The notes beneath the pieces are model-generated. The model saw only the letters and a list, made by a program, of their open reading frames with translations, did no database searches and had not been told where the DNA came from. From Alphaproteobacteria bacterium (GTDB lineage Bacteria; Pseudomonadota; Alphaproteobacteria; JANSWW01): DNA of 64,000 nucleotides. The stretch is from contig JANSWW010000010.1 of the NCBI GenBank assembly GCA_024743275.1, positions 1 through 64,000 on the forward strand. The letters are read 5' to 3'. The position numbers and the translations under genes are program-made. Shown here piece after piece: positions 26,460-36,250 of this stretch; positions within the stretch are counted from its first letter, which is position 1, and each line of letters opens with the position of its first letter.

Positions 26460-28784
26460 CTATTCGACCAGTTCGGGCTTGGAGCCGCCTTCGGAGGCCT
26501 CGCCCTTGGGCTTCGGCAACTGCCGCACCGGCGGGTCCGGGAACTCCAGGTGGATCTTCTTGTCCTTGACCGAGACGCGGACCAGTCCGCCCTTGGTGAG
26601 GCGGCCGAACAGCAACTCGTCGGCCAGGGGCTTCTTGATCTGATCCTGGATGACGCGGCCAAGCGGCCGGGCGCCATAGGCCTTGTCGTAACCCATATCG
26701 GCCAGCAACTTGCGGGCCGCGTCGGTCAGCTCGATCTGCACCGCCCGGTCGCTGAGTTGGGCTTCCAGTTCGATGACGAACTTGTCGACAACCTGCTCGA
26801 TGACCTCCTGCGGCAGATGACCGAAGGGCACCACGGCATCGAGACGATTGCGGAATTCCGGCGTGAAGGTGCGTTTGATCGCCTCTTCGTCCTCGCCCTC
26901 CCGGATCGAGCTGCCGAAGCCGATGGCCGGCTTCGCCATCTCGGCGGCTCCGGCGTTGGTGGTCATGATCAGGATGACGTTGCGGAAGTCGACATGCTTG
27001 CCGTTGTGGTCGGTCAGCTTCCCGTAATCCATGATCTGCAACAGGATGTTGAACAGATCCGGATGGGCCTTCTCGATCTCGTCGAGCAGCAGGACCGTGT
27101 GCGGGTGCTGGTCGATCGCATCGGTCAGAAGGCCGCCCTGGTCGAAGCCGACATATCCCGGGGGCGCCCCGATCAGGCGGCTCACCGTGTGGCGCTCCAT
27201 ATATTCCGACATGTCGAAGCGGGTGAGCTTGACGCCGAGAATGCGGGAGAGCTGGCGCGCCACCTCGGTCTTACCGACGCCCGTCGGGCCGGAGAAGAGA
27301 TAGGAGCCGATCGGCTTTTCCGCATCGCGCAGGCCCGCCCGGGCGAGCTTGATCGCGGAGGACAGATTGTCGATGGCGGCATCCTGGCCGAAGACAACGG
27401 TCTTCAGGTCCCGCTCCAGATTGGCGAGCACGGTCTTATCGTCGGTCGACACGCTCTTGGGCGGGATGCGGGCGATCTTGGCGACGATGTTCTCGACATC
27501 CTTCACCCCGATCGTCTTCTTCCGCTTCGACGGGGCCAGCAGCATCTGGGCGGCCCCGACCTCGTCGATCACGTCGATCGCCTTGTCCGGCAGCCGCCGG
27601 TCGTTGATATATCGTGCCGACAGTTCCACCGCCGTCTTGATGGCGTCCGCGGTGTAGCGAACGTGGTGATGCTTCTCGTAATAGGGCTTGAGACCCTTGA
27701 GGATCTTGACGCTGTCCTCGATCGAGGGCTCGACGACGTCGATCTTCTGAAAGCGGCGGACCAGCGCGCGATCCTTTTCGAAATAGCCGCGATATTCCTT
27801 ATAGGTCGTCGAGCCTATGCAGCGCAGGTTGCCCGACGCCAGGGCCGGCTTCAAAAGGTTGGAGGCGTCCATCGCGCCGCCGCTGGTCGCGCCCGCGCCG
27901 ATCACCGTGTGGATCTCGTCGATGAACAGAACCGCGTGGGGCATCTTGTCGAGTTCGCCGACCACCGCCTTGAGCCGTTCCTCGAAGTCGCCGCGATAGC
28001 GGGTCCCGGCGAGGAGCGCCCCCATGTCGAGCTGATAGATCACCGCGTCGGCAAGCACCTCAGGCACGTCGCCTTCGATGATCCGCTTGGCCAGACCCTC
28101 GGCGATGGCGGTCTTGCCGACGCCGGGATCGCCCACGAAGAGCGGGTTGTTCTTGGTCCGTCGGCAGAGAATCTGGATCGTGCGCTCGACCTCTTCCTCG
28201 CGGCCGATCAGCGGGTCGATCTTGCCCTCGCCGGCTTTTTCGTTGAGGTCGACGCAATAGGCGTCAAGCGCCTCCGAGCCCTTGCGCACGACCTTCTCGG
28301 CCTGCGCCTCCTCGTCGGCGCCGCTCGCCGCCTTCTGTTCGGTCTTGCCCGGCACCTTGGCGATGCCGTGGGAAATATAGTTGACCGCGTCGAAGCGGCT
28401 CATGTCCTGCTCCTGCAGGAAGAAGACCGCGTGGCTTTCCCGCTCCGAGAACAGGGCGACCAGCACATTGGCGCCGGTGACCTCGGCCCGGCCGGAGGAC
28501 TGGACGTGAATGACCGCCCGCTGGACGACCCGCTGGAAGCCGGCGGTCGGTTTCGCCTCCTCCTTCGGCTCGATCACCAGGGTCGACAGCTCGTTGTCGA
28601 TATAGCCGGTAAGGTCGGTCTTCAGCTTTTCGACATCGACCCCGCAGGACTTCAGGACCGAGAGGCTGTCCTGATCTTCGGTCAGCGACAGCAGCAGATG
28701 TTCGAGCGTCGCATATTCGTGGTTGCGTCCGTTCGCGATGTCCAGGGCGCGGTGCAGGCTCTTTTCCAAATTCCTCGACAACAT
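26460..28784 (-). CDS. clpA: ClpA, ATP-dependent Clp protease ATP-binding subunit
   Basis: A 774-residue AAA+ unfoldase that feeds substrates to ClpP. It has the N-domain (residues about 1-145, beginning [17 protein letters not shown]) that docks ClpS. AAA1 has the Walker [18 protein letters not shown] and the [11 protein letters not shown] Walker B. AAA2 has [14 protein letters not shown] and [15 protein letters not shown]. The ClpP-binding loop is at [15 protein letters not shown]. Full length for the family. I chose the ATG at 28784, with an AGGAAGAG site. clpS lies 20 bases upstream, so adaptor and unfoldase are made together. clpP is not in the window. Confidence 0.97.
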   Translation of the reverse strand: MLSRNLEKSLHRALDIANGRNHEYATLEHLLLSLTEDQDSLSVLKSCGVDVEKLKTDLTGYIDNELSTLVIEPKEEAKPTAGFQRVVQRAVIHVQSSGRAEVTGANVLVALFSERESHAVFFLQEQDMSRFDAVNYISHGIAKVPGKTEQKAASGADEEAQAEKVVRKGSEALDAYCVDLNEKAGEGKIDPLIGREEEVERTIQILCRRTKNNPLFVGDPGVGKTAIAEGLAKRIIEGDVPEVLADAVIYQLDMGALLAGTRYRGDFEERLKAVVGELDKMPHAVLFIDEIHTVIGAGATSGGAMDASNLLKPALASGNLRCIGSTTYKEYRGYFEKDRALVRRFQKIDVVEPSIEDSVKILKGLKPYYEKHHHVRYTADAIKTAVELSARYINDRRLPDKAIDVIDEVGAAQMLLAPSKRKKTIGVKDVENIVAKIARIPPKSVSTDDKTVLANLERDLKTVVFGQDAAIDNLSSAIKLARAGLRDAEKPIGSYLFSGPTGVGKTEVARQLSRILGVKLTRFDMSEYMERHTVSRLIGAPPGYVGFDQGGLLTDAIDQHPHTVLLLDEIEKAHPDLFNILLQIMDYGKLTDHNGKHVDFRNVILIMTTNAGAAEMAKPAIGFGSSIREGEDEEAIKRTFTPEFRNRLDAVVPFGHLPQEVIEQVVDKFVIELEAQLSDRAVQIELTDAARKLLADMGYDKAYGARPLGRVIQDQIKKPLADELLFGRLTKGGLVRVSVKDKKIHLEFPDPPVRQLPKPKGEASEGGSKPELVE

Positions 28785-28804
28785 GTCGCGCTCTTCCTTT
28801 CCCG

Positions 28805-29131
28805 CTATTCCTTTTCGAGGGTGCACTGCAGCGGATGCTGGTTCTGCCGTGCATAGTCCATGACTTGGGTCACCTTCGTCTCGGCGATCTCATAGGTGAA
28901 AATGCCGCAGACCCCGACACCGCGATGGTGCACGTGCAGCATGATCCGGGTCGCCTCTTCCCGGGACTTCGAGAAGAACTTCTCCAAAACCAGAACGACG
29001 AATTCCATCGGCGTGTAATCGTCGTTCAACATCAAGACCTTGTACAAGGCCGGTTTCTTGGTCTTCGGTCGGGTATCGACGACAACGCCCGTGTTGCCGC
29101 CGCCATCTTTTTGATCGTCTTTGTCGCTCAT
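28805..29131 (-). CDS. clpS: ClpS, N-end rule adaptor of ClpAP
   Basis: A 108-residue adaptor that delivers proteins with N-terminal bulky residues to ClpA. The core is [25 protein letters not shown] (in parts: [16 protein letters not shown] then VVLVLEKFF), with the His-rich [21 protein letters not shown] segment. [10 protein letters not shown] forms the N-degron pocket. The first 28 residues are a flexible, acidic and Gly-rich extension. I chose the ATG at 29131 ([10 protein letters not shown]), preceded by AAGGGC. It is the first gene of the clpS-clpA pair. Confidence 0.96.
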   Translation of the reverse strand: MSDKDDQKDGGGNTGVVVDTRPKTKKPALYKVLMLNDDYTPMEFVVLVLEKFFSKSREEATRIMLHVHHRGVGVCGIFTYEIAETKVTQVMDYARQNQHPLQCTLEKE

Positions 29132-29547
29132 TGCCCTTGCATGCAGTTTCCTGGACCGTGCAGCCCCGACACATGGGGTTCCGGCCAATTGGGGCCCGGG
29201 GCCCTCCCGATGAGCCCCTGATCATGACGTCCTCATGTCACCTTGTCGAAGACGTCTCGACTTTACCTATGACGTCCGGCCCGGATCGCCAGGCGTCATT
29301 GCGATCTCGCCAACAAAGAATAGGCGCGGCGGGAGCATCAGGGAAGGGGGCGGACAAGATTTCGCGGTGGAAAACCGACGCCGGAAACCGCGCGGCGGGC
29401 AAGTCCGGGGACGGGCCCGTCCCTGTGCTCTCCACTTATGCCTTCCACTTGTGCCCTCCAAACGCAAAAGGGCCGCCGACGTCTGTCGGCGACCCTTCCA
29501 GAAACGCGACCGGCCCGCTGACGCGAACCGGAGCATATCCCGTTACC
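29132..29547. other. Gene-free stretch between clpS and the phasin gene
   Basis: 416 bases. It holds the presumed clpS promoter region on the minus strand and, at its right end, the phasin terminator (29466-29495). Open frames here have no ribosome sites or recognisable products. GACGTC occurs three times near 29227-29273, without an evident role. Confidence 0.5.
29466..29495 (-). terminator. Intrinsic terminator of the phasin gene
   Basis: On the minus strand GGGTCGCCGAC and GTCGGCGGCCC pair over eleven bases with one G-U wobble and a four-base loop, followed by TTTT. It lies just over 50 bases past the phasin stop codon. Confidence 0.8.
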
Positions 29548-30093
29548 TTACGCGGCCGGCTTGCCGAACTTCTCGGCGGCGGCGCTCATCCGGCCCTTGA
29601 TCGGGGCGAAGGCGTCGTTGGCGGCCTTCATGGACAGCTCGGAAACCTTGCTGCTCTGCTGGACATAGGTGTCGAAGCTTTCCTTGGCGAAGGTGTTCTG
29701 AAGCTGAACGACTTCGGCGAAGGTCTTGCAGCCCATCAGCGCCTTGGTGTGGGCGACGGCCTTGTCGGTCGCGGACTGGGCAAAGGAAGTGGCTTCCTTG
29801 CTCAGGTCTTCGACGGCCTTCTGGACGACGTTGCCGGCTTCGACATAGGCGTCGACATTCTGCTTGTTGAAGGCAACCATTTCGTCATAGCCCTTGAACA
29901 CCTGGTCGGAGGCCTTGGCGGCATTGTCCTGCATCATGTTGACGGCCTGCTCATAGCCCTTCTGAGCGGCGTCGGTGCCCTGCTTCACGGCCTGTTCGAA
30001 GTTGGCCTTGCCGGCTTCGACGATGGTCTCGACGGTCTTCAGCGCTTCGGTGGCCGGGGCGTTGGCGGCGGTGGTTTTCTTGGCGGCGGTCAT
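29548..30093 (-). CDS. Phasin family protein (PHA granule-associated)
   Basis: A 181-residue helical, Ala/Lys-rich protein that coats polyhydroxyalkanoate granules. The phasin_2 pattern is clear: TEALKTVETIVEAGKANFEQ, then FKGYDEMVAFNKQNVDAYVEAG, the conserved SKEATSFAQSATDKAVAH and LQNTFAKESFDTYVQQSSKVSELS. A single Cys lies in LMGCKTF. I chose the ATG at 30093, eight bases after GAGGAG. No PHA synthase or depolymerase gene is adjacent. Strong promoter-like sequences, PhaR-like sites and its own terminator point to high, regulated expression as a single gene. Confidence 0.93.
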   Translation of the reverse strand: MTAAKKTTAANAPATEALKTVETIVEAGKANFEQAVKQGTDAAQKGYEQAVNMMQDNAAKASDQVFKGYDEMVAFNKQNVDAYVEAGNVVQKAVEDLSKEATSFAQSATDKAVAHTKALMGCKTFAEVVQLQNTFAKESFDTYVQQSSKVSELSMKAANDAFAPIKGRMSAAAEKFGKPAA

Positions 30094-30161
30094 GATCTTC
30101 ACTCCTCAAAAAAAACTGGATAGACCGTCACAGGACGCCTACCCTTGGGTTTGTTATCGTT

Positions 30162-30177
30162 TTGCTGCAGTGCAACA
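30162..30177. promoter_or_regulatory. PhaR-like operator 1 in the phasin leader
   Basis: TTGCTGCAGTGCAACA, rich in TGC/GCA half-sites like known PhaR sites. It shares TGCAGTGCAACA with the site at 30222 and lies just downstream of the proposed -10 box, where a repressor would block transcription. Confidence 0.5.
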
Positions 30178-30182
30178 TACGC

Positions 30183-30213
30183 CTTATATGCTGCATCTGG
30201 TTAATCTGGTCAA
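30183..30213 (-). promoter_or_regulatory. Candidate phasin promoter
   Basis: On the minus strand TTGACC (30208-30213) and TATAAG (30183-30188) stand 19 bases apart; the overlapping CATATA gives a 17-base spacer but a poorer -10. It is flanked on both sides by the PhaR-like sites. Confidence 0.4.
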
Positions 30214-30221
30214 GCAGTTTT

Positions 30222-30237
30222 TTGTGCAGTGCAACAA
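30222..30237. promoter_or_regulatory. PhaR-like operator 2 upstream of the phasin promoter
   Basis: TTGTGCAGTGCAACAA, an imperfect palindrome sharing the 12-base TGCAGTGCAACA with operator 1, whose copy begins exactly 60 bases away. It sits just upstream of the proposed -35 box. This and operator 1 occupy the 361-base phasin/dacA gap, which otherwise shows no gene. Confidence 0.5.
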
Positions 30238-30454
30238 AAGCTATATAACAGAGGCTTAGTCGGAAATTCTCGATAGACCGCATTTTAGCTTTTTGTTTTG
30301 ATTCAGTTCGTTATGGACAGACTCTAAGTCTTCACTTAAATTAAACCACACTATGGACATGATTCCGGTTCGCTCGGCACCAGGGGTGTTGCGCCGAAGG
30401 GAACCGGTCGGACGGTGTCGATCGCCGTTCCGCAAAGGCAGCCGGGGGTACCCA

Positions 30455-31828
30455 ATGACCATGATCCAGCGGACGATTGCGGGCCTTCTGCTGTTGGCGG
30501 TCTTTCTGACGCCGGCCGGCCTCGTCAATCGGGCCGAGGCCGCCTCCAAGGTGGTGGCCTCGAAATACGCCGCCCTGGTCATGGACTATGATTCCGGCGA
30601 GGTGTTCTTCGCCCGGAACGCGGATGTTCACCGTTACCCCGCCTCCCTGACCAAGATGATGACCCTCTATATGGTGTTCGAGGCGCTGGAAAACCGGCGC
30701 ATCCGCATGGACGGCCATTTCACGGTGTCCAAGCGCGCCGCCGGCCAGCCGCCGTCCAAGATCGGCCTGCGCGCCGGCTCAAAGATCAAGGTCGAGGACG
30801 CGATCTATGCGCTTATCACCAAATCGGCGAACGATGTCGCCACGACGGTCGCGGAAAATCTCGGCAAGACGGAGTGGCAGTTCGCCCGGATGATGACCGC
30901 CAAGGCCAAGGAACTCGGCATGACCCGGACCCGGTTCCGGAACGCGTCGGGCCTTCCCCATCGCGGCCAGGTCTCGACCGCCCGGGACATGGCGAAACTC
31001 GCCAAGGCCCTGATCCGGGATTATCCGGGCTATTACCGAATGTTTGACACCGCCCGCTTCCGCTACAAGGGCCGGACCTACAAGAACCACAACCGCCTGC
31101 TGACCAAGTACCAGGGCACGGACGGCATCAAGACCGGCTATATCCGCGCCGCCGGCTTCAATCTCGTGACCTCGGTCAAACGGGACGGCCGTCACCTGAT
31201 CGGCGTCGTCTTCGGCGGGCGCAGCGGCAAGCTGCGCGACCGTCACATGGTCCAGATCCTGGACAAGAGCTTCCGCCGCGCCGGACCGCGCACGCCAACC
31301 CTGGTCGCGATCGTGCCGAAACCCCGCCCGATCCCGACGCGGCAGATGGCGAGCCTCGCGGAGACCGAGGAGGTCGGCTCGCTCGACCCGGATCTGGAGC
31401 GCGCGGCATCCACGGCCTTCACGCCGAAACCGAACCCGCTGTTCAACCGGACCAAGCCTGCCGCCGAGAAACAGGTGATCGTCGCCAGCCCGGCGGTGAC
31501 GCCGGCACCCGGTCAAGGTCCCACGCCGTCGCTGGTCCTGCCCGAAGAGAACTGGGGCATCCAGGTTGGCGCCTTCTCGCACAAACACCCCGCCGACCGG
31601 GCCATCGCCCAGGCCCGGCGGCTGATGCCGATCCTGCTCGGCGGGGCCCTGCCTTCCGTCGAAAAGGCCAGGGACATCAAGAAGCCGCTCTACCGGGCCC
31701 GGCTCCGCAATCTCACCGAGGCGGCGGCGCGGGAAGCCTGTGTCCGCTTGAAGGCACGGCGGATCGGCTGTGTGCCGGTGGCCCCGCTCGGCGGCGGGGT
31801 GCAGCTCGCCCAGCGGACCCCCGGATAA
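30455..31828 (+). CDS. D-alanyl-D-alanine carboxypeptidase with C-terminal SPOR domain
   Basis: A 457-residue exported low-molecular-mass penicillin-binding protein that trims the terminal D-Ala of peptidoglycan stem peptides. After a signal peptide (IAGLLLLAVFLTPAGLVNRAEA) come the catalytic motifs SLTK (about residue 67), SAN (about residue 126) and KTGYI (about residue 227). A Pro-rich linker leads to a SPOR domain beginning NWGIQVGAFSHKHPADRAI, which binds denuded glycan at the septum. This PBP-SPOR layout is frequent in alphaproteobacteria. I chose the ATG at 30455 after a GGGGG site. Divergent from the phasin gene. Confidence 0.94.
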   Translation: MTMIQRTIAGLLLLAVFLTPAGLVNRAEAASKVVASKYAALVMDYDSGEVFFARNADVHRYPASLTKMMTLYMVFEALENRRIRMDGHFTVSKRAAGQPPSKIGLRAGSKIKVEDAIYALITKSANDVATTVAENLGKTEWQFARMMTAKAKELGMTRTRFRNASGLPHRGQVSTARDMAKLAKALIRDYPGYYRMFDTARFRYKGRTYKNHNRLLTKYQGTDGIKTGYIRAAGFNLVTSVKRDGRHLIGVVFGGRSGKLRDRHMVQILDKSFRRAGPRTPTLVAIVPKPRPIPTRQMASLAETEEVGSLDPDLERAASTAFTPKPNPLFNRTKPAAEKQVIVASPAVTPAPGQGPTPSLVLPEENWGIQVGAFSHKHPADRAIAQARRLMPILLGGALPSVEKARDIKKPLYRARLRNLTEAAAREACVRLKARRIGCVPVAPLGGGVQLAQRTPG

Positions 31829-31841
31829 ACGACGACGCGGC

Positions 31842-31873
31842 CAGCTAGTCTGAATCCCAGCTAGTCTGAATTC
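31842..31873. repeat. 16-base tandem duplication after the carboxypeptidase gene
   Basis: CAGCTAGTCTGAATCC at 31842-31857 is repeated at 31858-31873 with one mismatch, in the 54-base gap between two convergent genes. Confidence 0.85.
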
Positions 31874-31882
31874 TTTGCTGTC

Positions 31883-33340
31883 TCACCGGACCGTATAGGC
31901 GAGCCGGAAACCGCCCCAATGGCGCCCCCGGACGGTGATCGGCGCCGAGACATTCTTCATCAGGACGAACGTCCCGCCCCCCATGTCCCGCCGGTAGGTC
32001 TGGACGAGGAAGGGGTCGGTGCTGCTGCCCGACGCGAGGCCGACCCGGTCGTCGAAAATCCGCCGGTAGCGCGAATTCGCCGTATTCCACACCACATCGC
32101 CCGGCCGCTGGGGATTGCAGAACTTCTTGTTATGGGTCCCGATATAGCCATGGCGGTCGCAGGCGCAGGCGACGCCGATCGCCTCCTCCGATTGGAAGAT
32201 GGGCTCCTGGATCGGCGGCAGCACCCGGTCGGTGAAGTCGAGGTAGCGGGTGGTGACCTGGGCCGGGTCGGTCCCCTCGAGCGGCCGGTAGCGGTCGTCG
32301 AACAACGCCTCCAGCGAGATGTCCCCCTTCTCGACCCCCGCTTCGAAAACCCTGGAAATCTCGGCCGCGGCCTCCCGCGCGATTCGGACATAGCGGGTAT
32401 CGTCCGTCTCCACTCCTGAATCCGCCGTCAGCTGAATCAGTTTCTCGGAGGTCGACACCAGGCTGGCGACATAGCTGTCGGCCTCCTTGAGGTCGGCGAT
32501 GTTGTCGACCAGCCCGCCATGCATCCGGGTGAGCGTGGCATCGAGCGCGCTCGAATGCTCGCCGATGCGTTGCGCCGTCGCCCCGATCCCGGAGACCTCG
32601 CCGCTGACCTTCTCCATGGTTTCGCCGATCTGCAGCATGGCGCCGCTGATCGCGTTGGTCCCGTCCTGGACGGCCGCCGTGCGCTTCTCAGCCTGTTCGC
32701 CGCGTTGGGCCAATGTCTGAATGCGGTCGTTGAGCCGGCCGAGGGTTTCGTCGATCGTCGACGTCGCGTCCGAGGTCTGGGTGGCCAGCGCCTTGACCTC
32801 GCCGGCGACCACCGCGAATCCACGCCCGGCCTCGCCGGCACGCGCCGCCTCGATGGTGGCATTGAGCGCCAGGAGGTTGGTCTGTTTGGCGATCGCATCA
32901 ATGTTCTGGGCGACCTTCGAAACCTCGTCCAGGGCGGTGGTCAACTCGTTCACCTCCTGGGCGATCTGATGCACAAGGTCCGCAAGATCGGTAATCGACT
33001 CCAATGAGGCGGCGATTTCCTGTTGGGACGACTTGATGACCCCGTCGGCCTCGTGGCTCACCTCCTGGGCCGCGACGGTGGCGGACAGGATCTCCTCGCG
33101 CGACGCCGCGACACCGCCCGCCGCGCTCCGGACCTCCTCGAACGCGTCGATCTGTCCGGTGGTCCGTTCCGATACGTCGTGGAGGCGCCCGGCGGCGTCC
33201 ACTATCTCCCCACCCAGGCGTGAGATCGTCTGCGCGATGCTCTGGAAGTTCCGACGCCGCTCCTCTTGGCCTTCGCCTTGGACCGACTCGATGGCTACCG
33301 TGGCCGAAACGATCTCCGACGGCTCAAGCGTCTCAGTCAT
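31883..33340 (-). CDS. Soluble methyl-accepting chemotaxis protein with a C-terminal sensory-type domain
   Basis: A 485-residue chemoreceptor with no membrane helix. The signalling tip (about residues 145-180) contains [17 protein letters not shown] and [16 protein letters not shown]. Unusually, the input part appears to be C-terminal: residues about 320-485 include [69 protein letters not shown] and [20 protein letters not shown]. This segment follows the signalling region in a set of proteobacterial receptors and resembles a Cache-like ligand domain ([18 protein letters not shown]). The ligand is unknown. Monocistronic. Confidence 0.92.
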   Translation of the reverse strand: MTETLEPSEIVSATVAIESVQGEGQEERRRNFQSIAQTISRLGGEIVDAAGRLHDVSERTTGQIDAFEEVRSAAGGVAASREEILSATVAAQEVSHEADGVIKSSQQEIAASLESITDLADLVHQIAQEVNELTTALDEVSKVAQNIDAIAKQTNLLALNATIEAARAGEAGRGFAVVAGEVKALATQTSDATSTIDETLGRLNDRIQTLAQRGEQAEKRTAAVQDGTNAISGAMLQIGETMEKVSGEVSGIGATAQRIGEHSSALDATLTRMHGGLVDNIADLKEADSYVASLVSTSEKLIQLTADSGVETDDTRYVRIAREAAAEISRVFEAGVEKGDISLEALFDDRYRPLEGTDPAQVTTRYLDFTDRVLPPIQEPIFQSEEAIGVACACDRHGYIGTHNKKFCNPQRPGDVVWNTANSRYRRIFDDRVGLASGSSTDPFLVQTYRRDMGGGTFVLMKNVSAPITVRGRHWGGFRLAYTVR

Positions 33341-33464
33341 GTTGCGTTCTCCCTTCGGCTATCCTTGTTCTTTCGGATAGTCCTGGGAGAGTTATGAACA
33401 CAGGATCACAATCGACCGCAACCTTAAACGGCGTTTCCGATGCGCGCTGTGAGCGCTTTAGCCG

Positions 33465-34850
33465 CTAAATCACGCCTGTTTCCAAACCGGCTTTCTCAAG
33501 TGCGGACCGAATCATGGACTTAAGATTGTTCAAGCCAAATTCTGTTTCTGCTTCCGCGCGCGCCACCAGAACCGGCTGGGTATTGGATGCCCGCAACAGC
33601 CACCAGCCATCCTTCGTCGTCACACGCACGCCGTCGACCTCGGAGACCTGCAGGTCGTCTTGCCCGTTGACCCAGCCGCGCACCGCTTCGACGGCCGAGA
33701 ACTTTTTCTCCTCTGGACAGTCGAAACGGATTTCCGGGGTCGCCACGGTCTTGGGCAGAGCCTCCCGAATGGCGTCCAGGGACATCCCGGCGCGCGACAG
33801 CGCGCCGAGCAGACGGACGGCGGCGTAGAGTGCGTCGTCATATCCGTAGTAGCCGTCGGCGAAGAAGATATGCCCGCTCATCTCGCCCGCCAGCGGTGCC
33901 TTGAGCTCCTTCATCTTGGTCTTGATCAAGGAATGCCCGGTCTTCCACATCAGCGGCTTCCCGCCGGCGCGGGCGATCTCGTCATAGAGCACCTTGCTCG
34001 CCTTGACGTCGGCGATCACCGTCTCACCGGGGCGCCGTGCCAGCAGATCCCGGGCCAGCACGACCATGAGCTGGTCGCCCCACAGCACGTTGCCTTTCGC
34101 GTCGATCACGCCGATGCGGTCGCCGTCGCCGTCGAAGGCGATCCCGAGATCGGCCCCGTCTTCCGCCACGGCGGCCATCAGGTCCTGGAGATATTCCGGA
34201 ACCGTCGGGTCCGGGTGATGATTGGGGAAGGTTCCGTCGATATCGCCGAACAGCACCTTGTGCCGACCGGGGAGTTTCGCGACCAGCGCCTCGGTCGCCT
34301 CCCCGGCGGCGCCGTTGCCGCAATCCCAGACCACATTCAGATCGGCGATGTCCCGCCCGTCTTGGGCGAGCCGGGCGACATAGTCGTCGAAAACCTCCAC
34401 CTGCCGGACGACACCGTCGCCGATCTCGAAGTCGCCCGCGGCGGCGATCTCGCCAAGCGCCTGGATATCGGCCCCGTACAGCGCCGCCTTACCGCGCATC
34501 ATCTTGAAACCGTTATAGTCCGGTGGATTGTGCGAGCCGGTGATCATCACCCCGCCATCGGTGTCGAGATGATAGACCGCGAAATAGAGCATCGGCGTCG
34601 GGCCGAGGCCGATGTCGAGCACCGTGAGCCCGGTGGAGGCCAGGCCCTTCGCCATGGCGGCAGCCATGTCGGGCGAACTCAATCGGCCGTCGCGGCCGAC
34701 CGCGACCTGCTTTCCGCCGTCCCGCACGATCATGGTGCCGACCGCTTTGCCCAGCGCCTCGGCGTCGGCGGTCGAGAGGGTCTCTCCGACGATCCCGCGG
34801 ACATCGTATTCCCGCAGGATGGTGGAGTCGAAACGATAGCCGCCGCTCAC
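33465..34850 (-). CDS. Phosphomannomutase/phosphoglucomutase
   Basis: A 461-residue alpha-D-phosphohexomutase interconverting hexose 6- and 1-phosphates, feeding GDP-mannose and UDP-glucose synthesis. Motifs are the phosphoserine loop GVMITGSHNPPDYNGFK (about residue 100), the metal-binding loop AFDGDGDRIGVID (about residue 240), the sugar-binding GEMSGH (about residue 325) and the phosphate-binding RASNTQPVLVARAEA near the end. It is third of the galU-ugd-mutase cluster and overlaps the ugd stop by four bases (ATGA), so it is translationally coupled. Confidence 0.94.
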   Translation of the reverse strand: MSGGYRFDSTILREYDVRGIVGETLSTADAEALGKAVGTMIVRDGGKQVAVGRDGRLSSPDMAAAMAKGLASTGLTVLDIGLGPTPMLYFAVYHLDTDGGVMITGSHNPPDYNGFKMMRGKAALYGADIQALGEIAAAGDFEIGDGVVRQVEVFDDYVARLAQDGRDIADLNVVWDCGNGAAGEATEALVAKLPGRHKVLFGDIDGTFPNHHPDPTVPEYLQDLMAAVAEDGADLGIAFDGDGDRIGVIDAKGNVLWGDQLMVVLARDLLARRPGETVIADVKASKVLYDEIARAGGKPLMWKTGHSLIKTKMKELKAPLAGEMSGHIFFADGYYGYDDALYAAVRLLGALSRAGMSLDAIREALPKTVATPEIRFDCPEEKKFSAVEAVRGWVNGQDDLQVSEVDGVRVTTKDGWWLLRASNTQPVLVARAEAETEFGLNNLKSMIRSALEKAGLETGVI

Positions 34851-36199
34851 GATGCATCCTTCCGCCGTTCGGCCAGCACCCGGTCCCGGGTGCCGCGCCC
34901 GACACAGCTATAGTCAAAGCCGATTTTCCGCATTTCCGACGGTTCGTAGATATTCCGCAAATCGATCAGTACCGGCGCCTTGAGCGCCGTCTTCATACGG
35001 TCGAACTGCAGGCTCCGGAACTCGTTCCATTCGGTCAGGATGGCGACCGCGTCGCCGCCCTCCATGGCGTCGTAGGCATCCTCGCACCAATTAACGCCGT
35101 TCAGCTCCGGGTGTTTCCGGGCCTCGGCCATGCCGATCGGATCGTAGGCCTTCACCGTTGCTCCGGCGGCCATCAGCCTCGGCAGGATGACCAGGCTGGC
35201 GGCGTCCCGCATATCGTCGGTGTTCGGCTTGAAGGTCACGCCGAGGATGGAGATCGTCTTGCCTTTCACTTCGCCGCCGCAGGCCGCCAGGATCTTCTCG
35301 GCCATCACGCCTTTGCGTTTCTCGTTGATGTCCGCGACGGTTTCGACGATCCGCACCGGCGAGGCGTGGGTCTGGGCGGTCTTGACCAGGGCCAGCGTAT
35401 CCTTGGGGAAGCAGGACCCGCCATAGCCGGGTCCCGGGTGGAGGAACTTCTTGCCGATCCGGCCGTCGAGACCGATCCCCTTGGCGACGTCGTGGACGTC
35501 GGCGCCGACCCGCTCGCACAGATCGGCCATTTCGTTGATGAAGGTGATCTTGGTCGCGAGGAAGCTGTTCGCCGCGTATTTGATCAATTCCGAGGTTTCC
35601 AGGTCGGTCATCACGATCGGCGTTTCGATCAAATAGAGCGGCCGGTAGAGGGCACGCATCACCTCGCGGGCCGCGTCGCTTTCGGCGCCGATGACGATCC
35701 GGTCCGGCCGCATGAAATCGTTGATCGCCGAGCCTTCCCGCAGGAACTCCGGATTGGAGGCGACGTCGAATTTCGCATCGGGATTGGTCTTGGCGATGAT
35801 ATCGGACACCGTCCTGCCGGTCCCGACCGGCACCGTCGATTTCGTCACCACGACCGTATAGTCGTTGAGGACGCCGGCGATCTCCTCCGCCGCGCCATAG
35901 ACATAGGAGAGGTCCGCATGGCCGTCGCCGCGCCGCGACGGGGTCCCGACGGCGATGAAGACCGCGTCCGCATGGGGAACCGCGTCCTCGATCCGCGTGG
36001 TGAAGGAAAGCCGTCCGGCCTCGGTGTTCTTGGCCACCAAATCGTCGAGACCCGGTTCGTAGATCGGCATTTCACCCCGCTCCAGCATCTCGATCTTCGA
36101 GGGATCCTTGTCGACGCAGATCACGTCGATGCCGAACTCGGCGAAACAGGCACCGGAGACAAGGCCGACATAGCCCGTTCCAATCATCGCGATACGCAT
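34847..36199 (-). CDS. ugd: UDP-glucose 6-dehydrogenase
   Basis: A 450-residue NAD-dependent enzyme that oxidises UDP-glucose twice to UDP-glucuronate, a precursor of capsule, exopolysaccharide and glycolipids. The N-terminus MRIAMIGTGYVGLVSGACFAE binds NAD, and the catalytic Cys lies in GPGYGGSCFPKDT (about residue 263). VASNPEFLREGSAINDF and GVTFKPNTDDMRDAAS are further family motifs. It sits between galU (51 bases upstream) and the mutase gene (4-base overlap), forming a UDP-sugar supply unit. No glycosyltransferase genes are nearby. Confidence 0.96.
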   Translation of the reverse strand: MRIAMIGTGYVGLVSGACFAEFGIDVICVDKDPSKIEMLERGEMPIYEPGLDDLVAKNTEAGRLSFTTRIEDAVPHADAVFIAVGTPSRRGDGHADLSYVYGAAEEIAGVLNDYTVVVTKSTVPVGTGRTVSDIIAKTNPDAKFDVASNPEFLREGSAINDFMRPDRIVIGAESDAAREVMRALYRPLYLIETPIVMTDLETSELIKYAANSFLATKITFINEMADLCERVGADVHDVAKGIGLDGRIGKKFLHPGPGYGGSCFPKDTLALVKTAQTHASPVRIVETVADINEKRKGVMAEKILAACGGEVKGKTISILGVTFKPNTDDMRDAASLVILPRLMAAGATVKAYDPIGMAEARKHPELNGVNWCEDAYDAMEGGDAVAILTEWNEFRSLQFDRMKTALKAPVLIDLRNIYEPSEMRKIGFDYSCVGRGTRDRVLAERRKDAS

Positions 36200-36250
36200 G
36201 GGTCCTAACTTTCCTTTGTCGCTAAATCTGTGAACCGGCCCTGGTCGGCC

